Of a stretch of 31,320 bases of DNA, positions 19,589-27,179 are shown one piece after another. This stretch comes from a virus, in the IMG/VR virus record IMGVR_UViG_3300036945_000056, positions 1 through 31,320 of that record. One strand, written 5' to 3'. Positions within the stretch are counted from its first letter, which is position 1, and each line of letters opens with the position of its first letter. Both the position numbers and the translations under genes were made by a program. The notes beneath the pieces were generated by a model. The model saw only the letters and a list, made by a program, of their open reading frames with translations, was not told where the DNA came from and made no database searches.

Positions 19589-20536
19589 ATGAGCGAAAAC
19601 ACGACTCCGCAAGGAAGTGGAACGCTGACGGTGGACACAGCCGCTTCAGCATTTTTGGGCATGATGGAAGCAGCGGAAGCCTCCGATAACGGACAAGCTG
19701 AAACTGAAGAAACTGAACAAGAATACGAAGCGACAGATGAGCCAGAGTTGGTAGATTCTGAAGAAGTTCAAGAACGGCCTAAACGAACTTTCCGCATTAA
19801 AGCTGCTGGTGAAGATCGTGAAGTAACTGAGCAAGAACTTATTGAGGGCTACCAATTAGGCGCAGATTACACCAAGAAAACCCAGAAGCTATCTGATGAA
19901 CGCAAGTCGGTGGAAGCTGAACGCGCGAAGATTCAGGAAGCAGCAAAATTAAGAGACCAGTACGCCCAACGCTTGCAGATGATGGAACAATTCCTGAATC
20001 AGCAAAACAAGGGTGAAAATCTTGAGGCTCTAAAGGAGTTAGACCCTATCGGCTATGCCGTAAAGGTCGCTGAAATGTCTCAGCGAGAGAAGCAATTAGC
20101 AGTTTTGCAACAAGAACAGCAACGCATTGCCCAACAGCAACAAGCGGAGCAATCTGAGCGCCTGCAAAGCCATCTCGCAGAAGAAAGTCAGAAACTGTCT
20201 TCAGTTATCCCAGGTTACGCAAACCCGAAAGAGGGCGACACAATCCGCAAGGATATTCGTGAGTACGCTAAATCAATCGGCTGGAGTGACCAAGAGTTAG
20301 CAGGGTTGTACGATTCTCGCGCTGTTTTGAGTCTGTATCATGGTATGAAGTACGCGAAACTTCAGAGTAATAAGCCTTCAATCACTAAGAAAGTGGAAGC
20401 GGCTCCGAAGATGCTAAAAGCGGGTACGTCAATGCCACGAAATTCAGAAGCGGAACAGAATCAAAAACTTCGTGCGAAGTTGCAGCAAACGGGTAAAGTC
20501 CGTGACGCAGCTTTGCTCTTTGAAAAATTTCTCTAA
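19589..20536 (+). CDS. Scaffolding protein
   Basis: A 315-residue acidic, helix-rich protein directly before the capsid gene. It has a disordered Glu-rich N-terminus (E-E-T-E-Q-E-Y-E), an early folded piece (F-R-I-K-A-A-G-E-D-R-E-V-T...Y-Q-L-G-A-D-Y-T-K-K-T-Q-K), a long coiled coil (95-205, rich in Q/E/K) and a C-terminal helix that may bind capsid (residues 290-315). The order scaffold-capsid and composition are classic; no protease domain is visible, so scaffold release may be protease-free. Confidence 0.85.
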   Translation: MSENTTPQGSGTLTVDTAASAFLGMMEAAEASDNGQAETEETEQEYEATDEPELVDSEEVQERPKRTFRIKAAGEDREVTEQELIEGYQLGADYTKKTQKLSDERKSVEAERAKIQEAAKLRDQYAQRLQMMEQFLNQQNKGENLEALKELDPIGYAVKVAEMSQREKQLAVLQQEQQRIAQQQQAEQSERLQSHLAEESQKLSSVIPGYANPKEGDTIRKDIREYAKSIGWSDQELAGLYDSRAVLSLYHGMKYAKLQSNKPSITKKVEAAPKMLKAGTSMPRNSEAEQNQKLRAKLQQTGKVRDAALLFEKFL

Positions 20537-20545
20537 GGATTAATC

Positions 20546-21496
20546 ATGGCTACCTATCAAACCTACCAGTCTATCGGCAACCGCGAAGACCTCTCGGACG
20601 TTATCTATTCGATCAGCCCAACTGACACACCAGTAATGTCAACTTTGGCCCGTGGCAAAGCTACTGCTGTTTACCACGAGTGGCAAACCGACAGCTTGGC
20701 TGCTGCAACTACTGCTAACGCAGCGGTTGAAGGTGCTGACGCTTCTGACGCCACTATGTCGCCTACCGTTCGTTTGGGCAACTACACACAGATCGTTCAA
20801 AAGACCATCAAAATCTCTGGCACTTTGGATTCTGTGGACAAAGCTGGTCGCAAGTCTGAAAAGGCTTACCAGTTGTCGAAGGCTTCTAGCGAACTGAAGC
20901 GCGACATTGAAACCATCTTGACTGCCAACCAAGGCCGTTCTGCTGGCAACGCTTCTACTGCTCGCACTATGGGTGGTTTGCTGTCTTGGATTAAAACCAA
21001 CACAAGCAAGTCTTCTGGTACTACTGCTGGTGTTGACCCAACTACCATCGGCGAATCGACTCGTACTGACGGCACACAACGTGCTTTCACTGAGACAATT
21101 CTGAAGGACGTTATCCAGAAGGTTTACACATCTGGCGGCAATCCTAAAGTCTTGTTGGTTGGCCCTTTCCAGAAGCAAGCTGTTTCGGCTTTCGCTGGTA
21201 TCGCTGCACAGCGTTACATGGCTCCTTCTGATGGCCCAACAACCATCATTGGCGCTGCTGACGTCTACATGAGCGACTTCGGTACAGTGAGCGTGGTTCC
21301 TTCGCGTTTCATGCGTACCCGTGACGCTTTGGTGCTTGACCCTGAATACGCAGCAGTTGCCTACTTGCGCCCATTTGCCACAAACGAATTGGCAAAAGCT
21401 GGTGACGCCGAGAAGACTCAGATTCTTGCTGAGTTGACCTTGGAAATGCGTAACGAAGCCGCTCACGGCATCGCAGCGGATTTGACTAACTCCTAA
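20546..21496 (+). CDS. Major capsid protein, DUF5309/SU10 type
   Basis: A 316-residue HK97-fold capsid. N-terminus T-Y-Q-S-I-G-N-R-E-D-L-S-D-V-I-Y-S-I-S-P-T-D-T-P is the DUF5309 mark, followed by Q-I-V-Q-K-T-I-K-I-S-G-T and later V-L-L-V-G-P-F-Q-K-Q-A-V-S-A-F and R-D-A-L-V-L-D-P-E-Y-A-A-V-A-Y-L. AAGGA stands 8 bases before the ATG. Codons are shifted to C-ending forms (ATC, AAC, ACC) compared with neighbours, as expected for the most abundant product. Followed by a strong terminator. Confidence 0.93.
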   Translation: MATYQTYQSIGNREDLSDVIYSISPTDTPVMSTLARGKATAVYHEWQTDSLAAATTANAAVEGADASDATMSPTVRLGNYTQIVQKTIKISGTLDSVDKAGRKSEKAYQLSKASSELKRDIETILTANQGRSAGNASTARTMGGLLSWIKTNTSKSSGTTAGVDPTTIGESTRTDGTQRAFTETILKDVIQKVYTSGGNPKVLLVGPFQKQAVSAFAGIAAQRYMAPSDGPTTIIGAADVYMSDFGTVSVVPSRFMRTRDALVLDPEYAAVAYLRPFATNELAKAGDAEKTQILAELTLEMRNEAAHGIAADLTNS

Positions 21497-21503
21497 TCAA
21501 AAT

Positions 21504-21529
21504 GGGGGGCTAATCACCCCCCTTTTTTT
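21504..21529 (+). terminator. Rho-independent terminator after the capsid gene
   Basis: GGGGGG (21504-21509) pairs with CCCCCC (21517-21522), loop CTAATCA, then seven T (21523-21529). It ends exactly one base before the next ATG (21530). Confidence 0.9.
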
Positions 21530-21838
21530 ATGCGCCAAATATCATCTAGCAACGGTAAAAACACAAACTTTCATGATCTTGATGGGAAGTTTCTCATTGA
21601 GACTAGCCAAGACATTTCTGGAATTATTGAGAGCAACAAGGCTCAATTCAATGCCATTGATGAAAAGGCTAAGTGGGGTGAGTGGACAAAGGTAGCAAGT
21701 ATTCCTAACGTGGTTGTTGACGAACTCAACAAGCAGGGAATCATGCGAGGCTTTGCAGTCTTAGATGAAAAAAGGTTTCGATCATTCTTGAATAACCCTG
21801 ATAATCGGTTCTTTAGAACTCGACCAGGCCAAGTATGA
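21530..21838 (+). CDS. Small head-tail region protein (102 aa)
   Basis: The only useful start is ATG 21530, directly behind the terminator T-run and without a Shine-Dalgarno site. Ends with a well-formed domain: V-V-V-D-E-L-N-K-Q-G-I-M-R-G-F-A-V-L-D-E-K-R-F-R-S-F-L-N-N-P-D-N-R-F-F-R-T-R-P-G, a pattern common in phage proteins near the capsid gene. Function unknown. Overlaps the glycosyltransferase start (ATGA). Confidence 0.75.
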   Translation: MRQISSSNGKNTNFHDLDGKFLIETSQDISGIIESNKAQFNAIDEKAKWGEWTKVASIPNVVVDELNKQGIMRGFAVLDEKRFRSFLNNPDNRFFRTRPGQV

Positions 21839-22455
21839 AGGTAGCGATTTGCGTTCCATGCCGTGACACAGTAATGACGGGGTTTGCCTTTGACTTGGCA
21901 AAACTCTGTGCTTATGAAGGTGTCACGAGATGTGCCAAAGGCGGCTCGTTGATGATTTATCAAGTGCCAGGCACTTTGATCTTCAATCAGCGTGAACGTC
22001 TGGCAGAAGAAGCCTTAAAGGATGGTGCTGACGCTATCCTGTGGGTTGATTCTGATATGCGATTCCCCAAGGACGCGCTAGAGATTTTGCTTTCGCGTGA
22101 ACTGCCTATTGTTGGCGTAAACGCAACGACTCGCCGATTCCCTGTTAAGCCTACAGCGTTAGACATTGACCCTGAGACAAACGATTTGGTCAAGGTCAAC
22201 AGCAAAGGAAAGACTGGACTTGAGCAAGTCATGGGTGTTGGCTTTGGGATGGTTCTTATTAGAAAAGAAGTTTTCCTAGCCGCACAAAAGCCTTGGTTCT
22301 GGTTTGAACAAACCGACAAAGGTGGGATAATTGGTGAAGATATTTACTTCTGTGCAAAGGCGTCTGACGCTGGTTATCAAACTGTGATTGACCACGATCT
22401 TTCAATGCACATTAGGCATATCGGCACTTACGAATATGGATGGAATGACGCATGA
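21835..22455 (+). CDS. GT-A-type glycosyltransferase
   Basis: A 206-residue protein. The Rossmann-like start V-A-I-C-V-P-C-R, the metal/nucleotide D-x-D in L-W-V-D72-S-D74-M-R-F-P, then V-G-V-N-A and the catalytic-type G-E168-D169-I-Y-F-C region, with later His residues (192, 195), fit a minimal GT-2-like fold. It would transfer a sugar from a nucleotide sugar to DNA, a virion protein or host surface glycan. Placed between capsid and adaptor genes, a virion target is plausible but not shown. Confidence 0.8.
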   Translation: MKVAICVPCRDTVMTGFAFDLAKLCAYEGVTRCAKGGSLMIYQVPGTLIFNQRERLAEEALKDGADAILWVDSDMRFPKDALEILLSRELPIVGVNATTRRFPVKPTALDIDPETNDLVKVNSKGKTGLEQVMGVGFGMVLIRKEVFLAAQKPWFWFEQTDKGGIIGEDIYFCAKASDAGYQTVIDHDLSMHIRHIGTYEYGWNDA

Positions 22456-23072
22456 GTTTGGCTACTTATTCAGATTTAAAAACAGCGGTTGCCAACTATT
22501 TGGCCCGTACTGATCTAACGACTCAAATCCCTGATTTCATTCGTTTTGCAGAATTGCGTTTGCGCCGAGAGTTGCGTATTCGTCAGATGCTCAAGTCAGT
22601 GACAACAACCACAACAGGCGGCGACCCTACTGTGGAGTTGCCTAGTGACTTTCTTGAGGCGCGTGACTTCTATGTATCGACTAATCCGATTCAGCCGCTG
22701 ACGTTTGCCAGCCCTGCAATTTTTAGTCGCAACACTTACACAACACAAAGCGGCAAGCCTTTGAACTACACAATCTTGGCGAGTGAGTTCAAGTTGTCGC
22801 CAGTGCCTGATTCAACTTATACGCTTGAACTGTTGTACTTTGCTTCACCGACTTTTTTAGGTGATGACAATTCCAGTAACGTATTTATGGCTAACGCTCC
22901 TGATGCTTTGCTCTATGCAGCATTGGTAGAAGCAGAGCCTTACCTGATGAACGATGCGCGAATCAATACATGGGGTTCTTTGTATGACCGCGCTATCAAC
23001 ACCCTGATTAAATCTGATGAATCATCTCAGTATTCAGGTGTTCCACTTTCAATGTCTTACGCTGTGAGGTAA
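22452..23072 (+). CDS. Head-tail adaptor protein, SU10 adaptor-like
   Basis: A 206-residue protein: S-L-A-T-Y-S-D-L-K-T-A-V-A-N-Y-L-A-R-T-D, D-F-I-R-F-A-E-L-R-L-R-R-E-L-R-I-R, then V-E-L-P-S-D-F-L-E-A-R-D. This helix bundle plus beta insert (Y-T-L-E-L-L-Y-F-A) matches the adaptor family paired with DUF5309 capsids. It would bind below the portal. Start overlaps the glycosyltransferase stop (ATGA). Confidence 0.85.
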   Translation: MSLATYSDLKTAVANYLARTDLTTQIPDFIRFAELRLRRELRIRQMLKSVTTTTTGGDPTVELPSDFLEARDFYVSTNPIQPLTFASPAIFSRNTYTTQSGKPLNYTILASEFKLSPVPDSTYTLELLYFASPTFLGDDNSSNVFMANAPDALLYAALVEAEPYLMNDARINTWGSLYDRAINTLIKSDESSQYSGVPLSMSYAVR

Positions 23073-23074
23073 CT

Positions 23075-23461
23075 ATGGCTGAAATGAGTAACTATCTTGA
23101 AAACGCGCTTGTAAACGCCACGTTGCGAAACACGGCATACACAAGCCCTTCTGCTGTTTATTTGGCGCTTTACACAAGTGACCCAACTGATGCAGATTCT
23201 GGTACTGAGTGTTCTGGCACTTCTTACGCTCGTCAATCAATCACGTTTGGCGCACCTTCTAACGGTGTGAGTACAAACTCTGCTGTGATTGAATTCCCTC
23301 AAGCTGGTGGCTCATGGGGAACGATTACCCACGTTGGTATTCGTGATGCGTCTACCTCTGGCAATCTGTTGTATCACACAGCTTTAGATGCGTCTAAGAC
23401 TATTGCAACAGGTGACGTTTTCCGTGTGGCTATTGGTTCACTGAGCGTAACCTTGGCGTGA
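23075..23461 (+). CDS. Gp80-like small virion protein
   Basis: A 128-residue beta-rich protein: Y-L-A-L-Y-T-S-D-P-T-D-A-D-S-G-T-E, G-T-S-Y-A-R-Q-S-I-T-F, W-G-T-I-T-H-V-G-I-R-D-A-S-T-S-G-N-L-L-Y-H-T-A-L. This L-Y-T-x-x-P...G-x-E-x-S-G-x-x-Y-x-R pattern is well known in phage tail or fibre-tip proteins. GAGG is 5 bases before the ATG. Ends one base before the next gene region. Confidence 0.8.
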   Translation: MAEMSNYLENALVNATLRNTAYTSPSAVYLALYTSDPTDADSGTECSGTSYARQSITFGAPSNGVSTNSAVIEFPQAGGSWGTITHVGIRDASTSGNLLYHTALDASKTIATGDVFRVAIGSLSVTLA

Positions 23462-23462
23462 T

Positions 23463-24293
23463 ATGGCTGACTTACTCCCATTGTGGACAATTGACAGCCT
23501 TGACAATTTAAAGGCTAGTCTTGACGATTTAACGCTGTCTCTTGACAGTTCGTTATACACAACGTCAGTCACACTTTGGGATGCTTACGGCTCTGTTAAC
23601 GCAGCAGCTTCTGTATCGTCAGGCTCTAGCGTTGTCTTTAACGCTTCTGCTTCTGTAAATTGCACAGCTTCATCGTCTGCTAGTGCTGTTCGCGTTGCTA
23701 TCGGAACAGCCTCAGTCACAACGACAACAAGCGTTTCATGCGATGCAGTAAGGGTAGCGCTAGGAAATGCTCAAATAACGGCTTCTGGCACTGTTACGGC
23801 TGATGCACAGCGTCTTGCAATTGCTTCTGGTTCTATCAATTGCTCTGCGACAGTAACGGCATTAGGCGGAATACTTGCAAGCGGCGAGGCAAGCGTAACG
23901 ACAAGCGCAACATTCACGGCGGATTCTGTAAGGGTTCGCACTGCTGACGCTGCCGTGGTAACGGAGACAACGGTTAGCGCTTTGGGCGGCTTAGATGCTA
24001 GTGCAAGTGCTAGTGTCTTAGGGACTGCAACAGTTAGTTCTGGTGCGTCTGTGGTGTTTGATGGTGCAGGCACTGTAAATTGCACAGCCGTTATCGTTTG
24101 TGATGGTCGCAGGAGTGGCGATAATTGGGGCAATGTGACTGGCTCTGACAACACATGGACAGATGTATCAGTTGGCGACAACACTTGGACAACAAACAGT
24201 GCAAGTTCAAACACTTGGGAAGATGTATCGGTTGGCTCTAATAGCTGGACTGATGTGTCGGTAAACGAAAATACTTGGCTGAGACAGGGTTAA
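23463..24293 (+). CDS. Repeat protein, putative beta-solenoid fibre
   Basis: A 276-residue protein. Residues 1-39 hold the module L-D-N-L-K-A-S-L-D-D-L-T-L-S-L-D-S-S-L-Y. Residues 40-219 are nine successive units of exactly 20 residues, each with small residues (A/S/T/V) and a strand-turn-strand look. Residues 220-276 form about five 10-residue units of consensus (D/S)-N-T-W-x-D-V-S-V-G. This periodicity fits a beta-solenoid or beta-prism fibre; the Trp-rich end may be the tip. No family known to me. Confidence 0.75.
   Translation: MADLLPLWTIDSLDNLKASLDDLTLSLDSSLYTTSVTLWDAYGSVNAAASVSSGSSVVFNASASVNCTASSSASAVRVAIGTASVTTTTSVSCDAVRVALGNAQITASGTVTADAQRLAIASGSINCSATVTALGGILASGEASVTTSATFTADSVRVRTADAAVVTETTVSALGGLDASASASVLGTATVSSGASVVFDGAGTVNCTAVIVCDGRRSGDNWGNVTGSDNTWTDVSVGDNTWTTNSASSNTWEDVSVGSNSWTDVSVNENTWLRQG
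23580..24119 (+). repeat. Nine 60-nt units encoding 20-residue repeats
   Basis: Codons 40-219 divide into nine 20-residue units without a single gap (for example I-G-T-A-S-V-T-T-T-T, L-G-N-A-Q-I-T-A-S-G, I-A-S-G-S-I-N-C-S-A as the starts of three units). Units share pattern rather than strict sequence, so they are old duplications or convergence on the fold. Confidence 0.7.
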
Positions 24294-24295
24294 AA

Positions 24296-25948
24296 ATGGC
24301 AACACAAAGAATTGCATTGGATGAATGGTTGCCAGATCAGCCTGGTCTTGTTGGCGGCATCACAACCGCCACAAACTGTTACCCAACCTCTACAGGCTAC
24401 GCGCCTTTCCCGTCTGAAGCTGACTTTTCAGCCGCTGCTGCTGAAAACCTGACGTCATTGGTTTATCTTAAAGATCAATCAGGCACTTCTAAGCTGTTTG
24501 CTGCTGGCGCACGAAAGATTTATTCCATTGATTCAGTTGGTGTTCTGACTGATGTTTGGTATACGACTGCCACATACGCTCAGACAGGCACTACAACCTT
24601 AACTGTGACGTCAGTAGATCACAACTGGAAAACAGGCGATTCTGCTTACTTGAACTTTACAAGCGGAACAGCAGCAGATGGTCAATATACGTTGACTAAA
24701 CTGACTGATGACACATTTTCAATCACTACAACGTCTGCCACAACGTCAGGTAATGTAAGAGTGTCGTCTACTGAGTTGGGTTACAACACCCTGACAGGCA
24801 ACATTTTCAGGTTCACCAAGTTTGGCAATCGGATTATTGGAACGAACTTCACTGAGCGTTTGCAGTCCTATGTAGCGGATGCTAGTAACTCTTTTAAGAA
24901 CTTATCTGAAGACGCGCCAGTAGCAAAGTTCATCACTGTTGTGCGTGACTTTGTTGTTTGCGCCCACATTGATGCAGCAGGGTCTACAAAGCCTTATCGA
25001 GTGCAGTGGTCAGGCTTTAATGATGAGACAACGTGGACAACAAGCCAAACGACACAATCAGACTTTCAAGACATTGCTGATGGTGGACACATAACAGGCA
25101 TCCGAGGCGGTGAGTTTGGGCTTATCTTGATGGACAAAGCCATTCACCGAATGACTTACATCGGTACGCCTTTGATCTTTCAGTTTGACAACATAAGCAG
25201 GGGCAAAGGATGTATTGCTTCAGGCTCTATCTGCCAATACGAAGGACTAACCTTTTTCCTTTCTGACGATGGTTTCTATGTGTGTGATGGTCAACAAGTG
25301 ATTCCAATTGGCGCAGAGAAAGTAGATCGTTTCTTTTTCTCTGATGCTGACTTAGACCTGACAACCATGTCATCGGCGGCAGACCCTGTTCGCAAGTTGG
25401 TAATCTGGAACTACAAAGACAAGTTTGCTAACCGCAAGATGATGGTCTACAACGTGGTTACAAAGAAATGGTCGTACATGACTGCCACTTCTGATTACAT
25501 CTCTGACGCCTCTACAGCTTCTGTGACGTTGGAGCAGTTGGATTCAATCAGTTCATCTCTTGATAGTCTGACTGTTGCGTTAGATTCTGCTTTGTACGCC
25601 GGCGGAAAGTTCTTTTTAGGCGGCACTGACGGAGACAAAGTAATCACGTTTAACGGTGCGTCTAAGTCTGCTGTTATTGAAACAGGCGACATTGGCACAG
25701 GCTCTATGTCATTGGTTACATTGGCAAGACCGCAGATTGATAATGGCTCTGCTACTGTAGCTATTGCATCACGCAGTTTGTTAAACCAAGGCGTTGTCTT
25801 TGGTAGCGATAACACTGCTGACACGGATAACCGAGTGTCTTTGAGAGGCTCTGGTCGTCAGCATCGACTGCGAATCAAACCTATTGGTGACAATTGGAGC
25901 ATGGCGGTTGCTGTGGATGTTGACATTACACCAATGGGGACTCGTTAA
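24296..25948 (+). CDS. Tail hub protein, P22 gp10-like candidate
   Basis: A 550-residue protein from ATG 24296, two bases after the previous stop; a 7-residue in-frame extension is not needed. L-D-E-W-L-P-D-Q-P-G-L, then repeated beta blades (R-F-T-K-F-G-N-R-I-I-G-T-N-F, V-V-R-D-F-V-V-C-A, E-F-G-L-I-L-M-D-K-A-I-H-R) fit the beta-propeller tail proteins such as P22 gp10. Residues about 415-440 carry the S-L-D-S-L-T-V-A-L-D-S-A-L-Y module shared with the upstream gene. A DNA-closing tail role is inferred from position. Confidence 0.75.
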   Translation: MATQRIALDEWLPDQPGLVGGITTATNCYPTSTGYAPFPSEADFSAAAAENLTSLVYLKDQSGTSKLFAAGARKIYSIDSVGVLTDVWYTTATYAQTGTTTLTVTSVDHNWKTGDSAYLNFTSGTAADGQYTLTKLTDDTFSITTTSATTSGNVRVSSTELGYNTLTGNIFRFTKFGNRIIGTNFTERLQSYVADASNSFKNLSEDAPVAKFITVVRDFVVCAHIDAAGSTKPYRVQWSGFNDETTWTTSQTTQSDFQDIADGGHITGIRGGEFGLILMDKAIHRMTYIGTPLIFQFDNISRGKGCIASGSICQYEGLTFFLSDDGFYVCDGQQVIPIGAEKVDRFFFSDADLDLTTMSSAADPVRKLVIWNYKDKFANRKMMVYNVVTKKWSYMTATSDYISDASTASVTLEQLDSISSSLDSLTVALDSALYAGGKFFLGGTDGDKVITFNGASKSAVIETGDIGTGSMSLVTLARPQIDNGSATVAIASRSLLNQGVVFGSDNTADTDNRVSLRGSGRQHRLRIKPIGDNWSMAVAVDVDITPMGTR

Positions 25949-26256
25949 TGTTTCGCATACTCCCACCTTTTGGCGGCACTGCTAGACAAATCTCAGAAGT
26001 CGTTAACTTGATGATGTTGGGTAAAACCAACAATACGGGTACAGTCACATTACGTCAATCTGAAACATCAACAGTCATAACTGATATAAAAATCGGTTCT
26101 AACAGTGTGATTTTGTTTATGCCGACAACTGCTGATGCAGCAGATGAAATGTCACATGGACATTTTTATGTGTCTTCAAGAGGCAAAGGTACAGCAACAA
26201 TCACACATGGTAATCACAACACAACAATGACATTTGCATACGTTGTTGTTGGTTAA
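25948..26256 (+). CDS. Small beta-rich virion protein (102 aa)
   Basis: ATG 25948 overlaps the previous stop (TAATG). F-R-I-L-P-P-F-G-G-T-A-R-Q-I-S-E-V-V-N, G-K-T-N-N-T-G-T-V-T-L, F-Y-V-S-S-R-G-K-G-T-A-T-I-T-H: beta-sandwich-like. Small proteins like this follow gp10-type genes in podoviruses; perhaps decorate the tail. Its end precedes a promoter-like site. Confidence 0.7.
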   Translation: MFRILPPFGGTARQISEVVNLMMLGKTNNTGTVTLRQSETSTVITDIKIGSNSVILFMPTTADAADEMSHGHFYVSSRGKGTATITHGNHNTTMTFAYVVVG

Positions 26257-26259
26257 ATG

Positions 26260-26299
26260 TATAATCGGCTTCGTGGATGACCCGCTACGGAGTCCTTTT
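26260..26299 (+). promoter_or_regulatory. Consensus -10 followed by a hairpin
   Basis: A perfect TATAAT at 26260-26265, but no good -35 at 16-18 bases (TTGCAT lies 20 bases away). Then GG-CTTCGT (26267-26274) pairs with ACGGAG-T-CC (26287-26295) with one bulge and one G-T, followed by four T. May be a promoter with an attenuator or a processed RNA stem. Confidence 0.4.
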
Positions 26300-26316
26300 A
26301 AAGAAAGGCACTTGCT

Positions 26317-27177
26317 ATGGTAGATACCGTCACAACCACGAACACAACGCAGATTGACCCCACGATTCAGCCATATTTGAAATATGGTCTTGAGGAAGCG
26401 CAACGCTTGTATCAAGGTGGTGGGCCTCAGTACTACACAGGTCAAAACTACGTTGGCCCTTCTCAGGACACGCAAACAGGCTTGCAGGCTTTGCGTACTC
26501 GCGCTGCTGCGGGTAGTCCACTAACAGGCGCTGCACAAAATAACTTGTACGGAACAATCCAAGGTGATTATCTTGGTGGCAATCCGTTCTTTTCAGGTGC
26601 TTTTCAGCCTGCTGCTGAAGCTGCAACGAGTGCGTTTAACTCAGCGATTGGGAACATAACCTCTCAGGCTTCAAAGGCTGGTCGTTATGGCTCTGGCGCT
26701 ATGACAAACCTTCAAGACCAAGCGGCAAACACCTTGGCTAAAAGTCTAACGGGTACGGCTGGACAATTGGCATACCAGAATTACGCTGATGAGCGTTCAC
26801 GTCAACAACAAGCAACCTTTGGTGCGCCAGCAATGGCAGAGGCAGACTACGCTGACATTAACAGAATGTTGGCGGCTGGTCAGTTTGGTGAAGGCTACCA
26901 GAACACAGCGCTGCAAGCTGATATGGATAGATTTAACTTTGGGCAAAATCAGCCGCAAAATCAGTTGAATAACTATCTGACTCAGGCTTACGGGTTTCCT
27001 GCTGGTCGTACTTCAACCTCTGAGCAACCATACTTTACAAACCGCACTGCTAACGCTTTGGGTACTGGATTGTTAGGCGTTCAACTGTTAGGAGGCTTTG
27101 ACCGTATGGGGACTGGTGGCAGTGGCGGCATTAGCCAAGGCTACGATTGGTTGAAAAATACCTTCTTTGGAGGTTAA
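26317..27177 (+). CDS. Putative internal virion/ejection protein (286 aa)
   Basis: ATG 26317 with AAAGG upstream. Begins with a T-rich stretch, I-D-P-T-I-Q-P-Y-L-K-Y-G-L-E-E-A, then Q-N-Y-V-G-P-S-Q-D-T-Q-T-G-L-Q-A-L, an A/G/N-rich middle and G-R-Y-G-S-G-A-M. The Ala/Gly/Gln-rich helical composition resembles ejection or internal head proteins of podoviruses. C-terminal Gly-rich segment G-L-L-G-V-Q-L-L-G-G-F could touch membrane. Confidence 0.7.
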   Translation: MVDTVTTTNTTQIDPTIQPYLKYGLEEAQRLYQGGGPQYYTGQNYVGPSQDTQTGLQALRTRAAAGSPLTGAAQNNLYGTIQGDYLGGNPFFSGAFQPAAEAATSAFNSAIGNITSQASKAGRYGSGAMTNLQDQAANTLAKSLTGTAGQLAYQNYADERSRQQQATFGAPAMAEADYADINRMLAAGQFGEGYQNTALQADMDRFNFGQNQPQNQLNNYLTQAYGFPAGRTSTSEQPYFTNRTANALGTGLLGVQLLGGFDRMGTGGSGGISQGYDWLKNTFFGG

Positions 27178-27179
27178 TG

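Noticed and set aside
20639-21466. 275-codon minus-strand ORF opposite the capsid gene
   Set aside because: A shadow of the capsid codon bias: composition is Ser/Arg/Cys-rich, no ribosome site or family pattern, and it lies fully on the opposite strand of a strongly supported gene.
23771-24214. Minus-strand ORF opposite the 20-residue repeats
   Set aside because: Explained by the simple-sequence codons of the repeat gene; no independent support.
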